DNA from: UBA3775 sp964572955
Lineage (GTDB): Bacteria > Bacillota > Clostridia > Lachnospirales > Lachnospiraceae
DNA: 43,007 bases
NCBI GenBank assembly: GCA_964572955.1
Contig: CAZNGY010000013.1
Coordinates: forward strand, 1 to 43,007
Direction: 5' to 3'
Part shown: positions 41,339-43,007 of the stretch, piece after piece
How positions within the stretch are numbered: the first letter of the stretch is position 1
Layout of the letters: each line of letters begins with the position of its first letter
The notes under the pieces: model-generated
Told to the model about the DNA's origin: nothing
The model's database searches: none
The model's input: only the letters and a program-made list of their open reading frames with translations
Position numbers and translations under genes: made by a program

Positions 41339-43007
41339 TTGAAAAATAAGTTATTTCTTGGAATAGACATTGGATCAACAACAGTAAAAGTTGCGATCAT
41401 AGATGAGGAAAAAAACATACTTTTTTCTGATTATGAAAGACATTTTGCCAATATACAAGCTACATTAGGCAATCTTATAACAAAAGCTATAGATTCTATC
41501 GGTGATGCCAGCGTATCTGCCGTAATTACGGGTTCCGGGGGTCTGACAATTGCCAAACATCTTGATGTTCCATTTACTCAGGAAGTTGTAGCCGTTTCAA
41601 CAGCTCTTACATATTACGCACCACAAACCGACGTAGCAATTGAACTTGGTGGCGAAGATGCCAAGATAATCTACTTCACAAATGGAATTGATCAGCGTAT
41701 GAACGGAATTTGTGCCGGCGGTACAGGTTCATTTATAGATCAGATGGCAAGTCTTCTCAAAACCGATGCTGCCGGTCTTAACGAATATGCAAAGTCCTAT
41801 CAGGCAATCTATCCGATTGCAGCAAGATGTGGTGTTTTTGCAAAAACCGACATTCAACCATTAATAAATGAAGGTGCCACAAAGCCTGACCTCTCCGCTT
41901 CAATCTTCCAAGCAGTTGTCAATCAGACAATAAGCGGACTTGCCTGCGGAAAACCAATCAGGGGTCACGTTGCTTTTCTCGGCGGACCGCTTCATTTTCT
42001 TACGGAATTAAAAAATACTTTCATAAGAACATTAAAACTTGATGATGAACATATAATTGATCCTGATAATTCTCATCTTTTTGCTGCAATAGGTTCCGCA
42101 ATGACAAGTACCGGTGAAAGTACATTTAAACTTTCAAGAATGCAGGAACAGCTCAGCAAGGGTATTCATATGGAATTTGAGGTAAACCGTCTTGAACCTC
42201 TCTTTAAAAATGAACAGGAATATGATGAATTCACCGAAAGACATAACCGTCACACTGTAAAAAAGGGTTCACTTGAGAATTACGAGGGTGACTGTTTCCT
42301 CGGAATTGATGCCGGCTCAACTACTACAAAACTTGCTCTTGTAGGCGAAGACGGCACTCTTCTCTATTCATTCTATTCAAATAACAATGGAAGTCTTTTA
42401 AAAACTACCATTAAAGCAATCAAGGATATTTATTCCAAGCTTCCTGAAAGCGCAAGGATTGTACGTTCATGTTCAACCGGATATGGTGAAGCCCTTGTAA
42501 AATCTGCCCTTCTTCTTGACGAAGGAGAAGTTGAAACTGTTGCTCATTACTATGCTGCCGCTTTCTTTGATCCAACCGTAGACTGTATTCTTGATATCGG
42601 CGGTCAGGATATGAAATGCATCAAAATAAAAAACGGTACTGTTGACAGCGTACAGCTTAATGAAGCATGTTCTTCCGGATGTGGTTCATTCATTGAAACT
42701 TTTGCCAAAAGTCTTGATTTTGAAGTTGCTGACTTTGCAAAAATTGCACTTTTCGCAAAAAATCCAATTGATCTCGGCACACGCTGCACAGTTTTCATGA
42801 ATTCAAAAGTAAAACAGGCTCAAAAAGAAGGGGCAACCGTAGCCGACATTTCATCAGGTCTTGCTTACTCGGTAATTAAAAATGCTCTTTACAAAGTAAT
42901 TAAAGTTGCAGATGCATCCGAGCTCGGAAATAATATAGTTGTTCAGGGTGGCACCTTCTACAATGATGCAGTTTTAAGAAGTTTCGAAAAAATTGCGGGA
43001 TGTGAAG
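41339..43007 (+). CDS. 2-hydroxyacyl-CoA dehydratase activator-like ATPase (BadF/BadG/BcrA/BcrD family), tandem domains, 3' end outside the window
   Basis: An open frame of 556 codons that runs off the right edge. It holds two ASKHA-fold ATPase domains in tandem. Domain one starts LFLGIDIGSTTVKVAII at residue 5, with cysteines in NGICAGGTGSF and AARCGVFAKTD; domain two starts FLGIDAGSTTTKLALV near residue 320, with NEACSSGCGSF and GTRCTVFMNSK. These cysteines are the bridging [4Fe-4S] ligands in dimeric HgdC-type activators. Relatives of this tandem layout are usually about 1400 aa with further C-terminal domains, so much is missing. The start is TTG at 41339, preceded by AGGAGG. Substrate dehydratase unknown; no hgdAB-like genes are in view. 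Confidence 0.9.
   Translation, partial: MKNKLFLGIDIGSTTVKVAIIDEEKNILFSDYERHFANIQATLGNLITKAIDSIGDASVSAVITGSGGLTIAKHLDVPFTQEVVAVSTALTYYAPQTDVAIELGGEDAKIIYFTNGIDQRMNGICAGGTGSFIDQMASLLKTDAAGLNEYAKSYQAIYPIAARCGVFAKTDIQPLINEGATKPDLSASIFQAVVNQTISGLACGKPIRGHVAFLGGPLHFLTELKNTFIRTLKLDDEHIIDPDNSHLFAAIGSAMTSTGESTFKLSRMQEQLSKGIHMEFEVNRLEPLFKNEQEYDEFTERHNRHTVKKGSLENYEGDCFLGIDAGSTTTKLALVGEDGTLLYSFYSNNNGSLLKTTIKAIKDIYSKLPESARIVRSCSTGYGEALVKSALLLDEGEVETVAHYYAAAFFDPTVDCILDIGGQDMKCIKIKNGTVDSVQLNEACSSGCGSFIETFAKSLDFEVADFAKIALFAKNPIDLGTRCTVFMNSKVKQAQKEGATVADISSGLAYSVIKNALYKVIKVADASELGNNIVVQGGTFYNDAVLRSFEKIAGCE

Overview
The window is a 43 kb chromosomal segment of a low-GC, Gram-positive, spore-forming anaerobe. 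The best guess is a member of the Lachnospiraceae or a close clostridial relative. Evidence: AT-rich spacers, strong AGGAGG ribosome sites, spore genes (gpr, spoIIP, a GerMN lipoprotein), CIRCE/HrcA control of dnaK, an indolepyruvate:ferredoxin oxidoreductase, and a tandem-domain acyl-CoA dehydratase activase. No phage, transposon, CRISPR array or plasmid gene was seen. Genus and species cannot be fixed from the sequence alone.

Layout. (1) 1-7660, minus strand: a conserved Firmicute block in the order rpsT, gpr, spoIIP, lepA, hemW, hrcA, grpE, dnaK (cut by the left edge), as in Bacillus subtilis. (2) 8041-9384, plus strand: a lone intracellular GH43 glycosidase set into this block with its own promoter and palindrome. 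(3) 9607-18602, minus: tRNA-Ser(CGA), holA, psd, pssA, then comEC, a GerMN lipoprotein, a histidine kinase, a response regulator and comEA. The last five are packed as one operon. comEC is split by a frameshift in a run of seven T (coding strand). (4) 18678-23195, minus: argC-argJ-argB-argD behind a strong promoter and two ARG-box-like operators. maf lies upstream. argG (plus) carries the same 17-base operator. (5) 25645-31966, minus: a cell-wall amidase, a phosphopantetheinyl transferase, a HEAT-repeat/methyltransferase fusion, a PHP-domain protein and iorBA. (6) 32204-37052, plus: argH and carB. (7) 37270-41153, minus: queA, pyrE, pyrD and pyrK. (8) 41339 to the right edge, plus: the activase.

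Function. Regions 4 and 6 together encode arginine synthesis from glutamate, except ornithine carbamoyltransferase (argF) and the small carbamoyl-phosphate synthase subunit (carA), which are not in the window. carB also serves pyrimidine synthesis, and pyrK/pyrD/pyrE supply the dihydroorotate-to-OMP steps. The most thought-provoking unit is the response regulator, kinase and GerMN lipoprotein trio. Its order matches actinobacterial MtrA-MtrB-LpqB, and here it sits between the DNA-uptake genes comEA and comEC.
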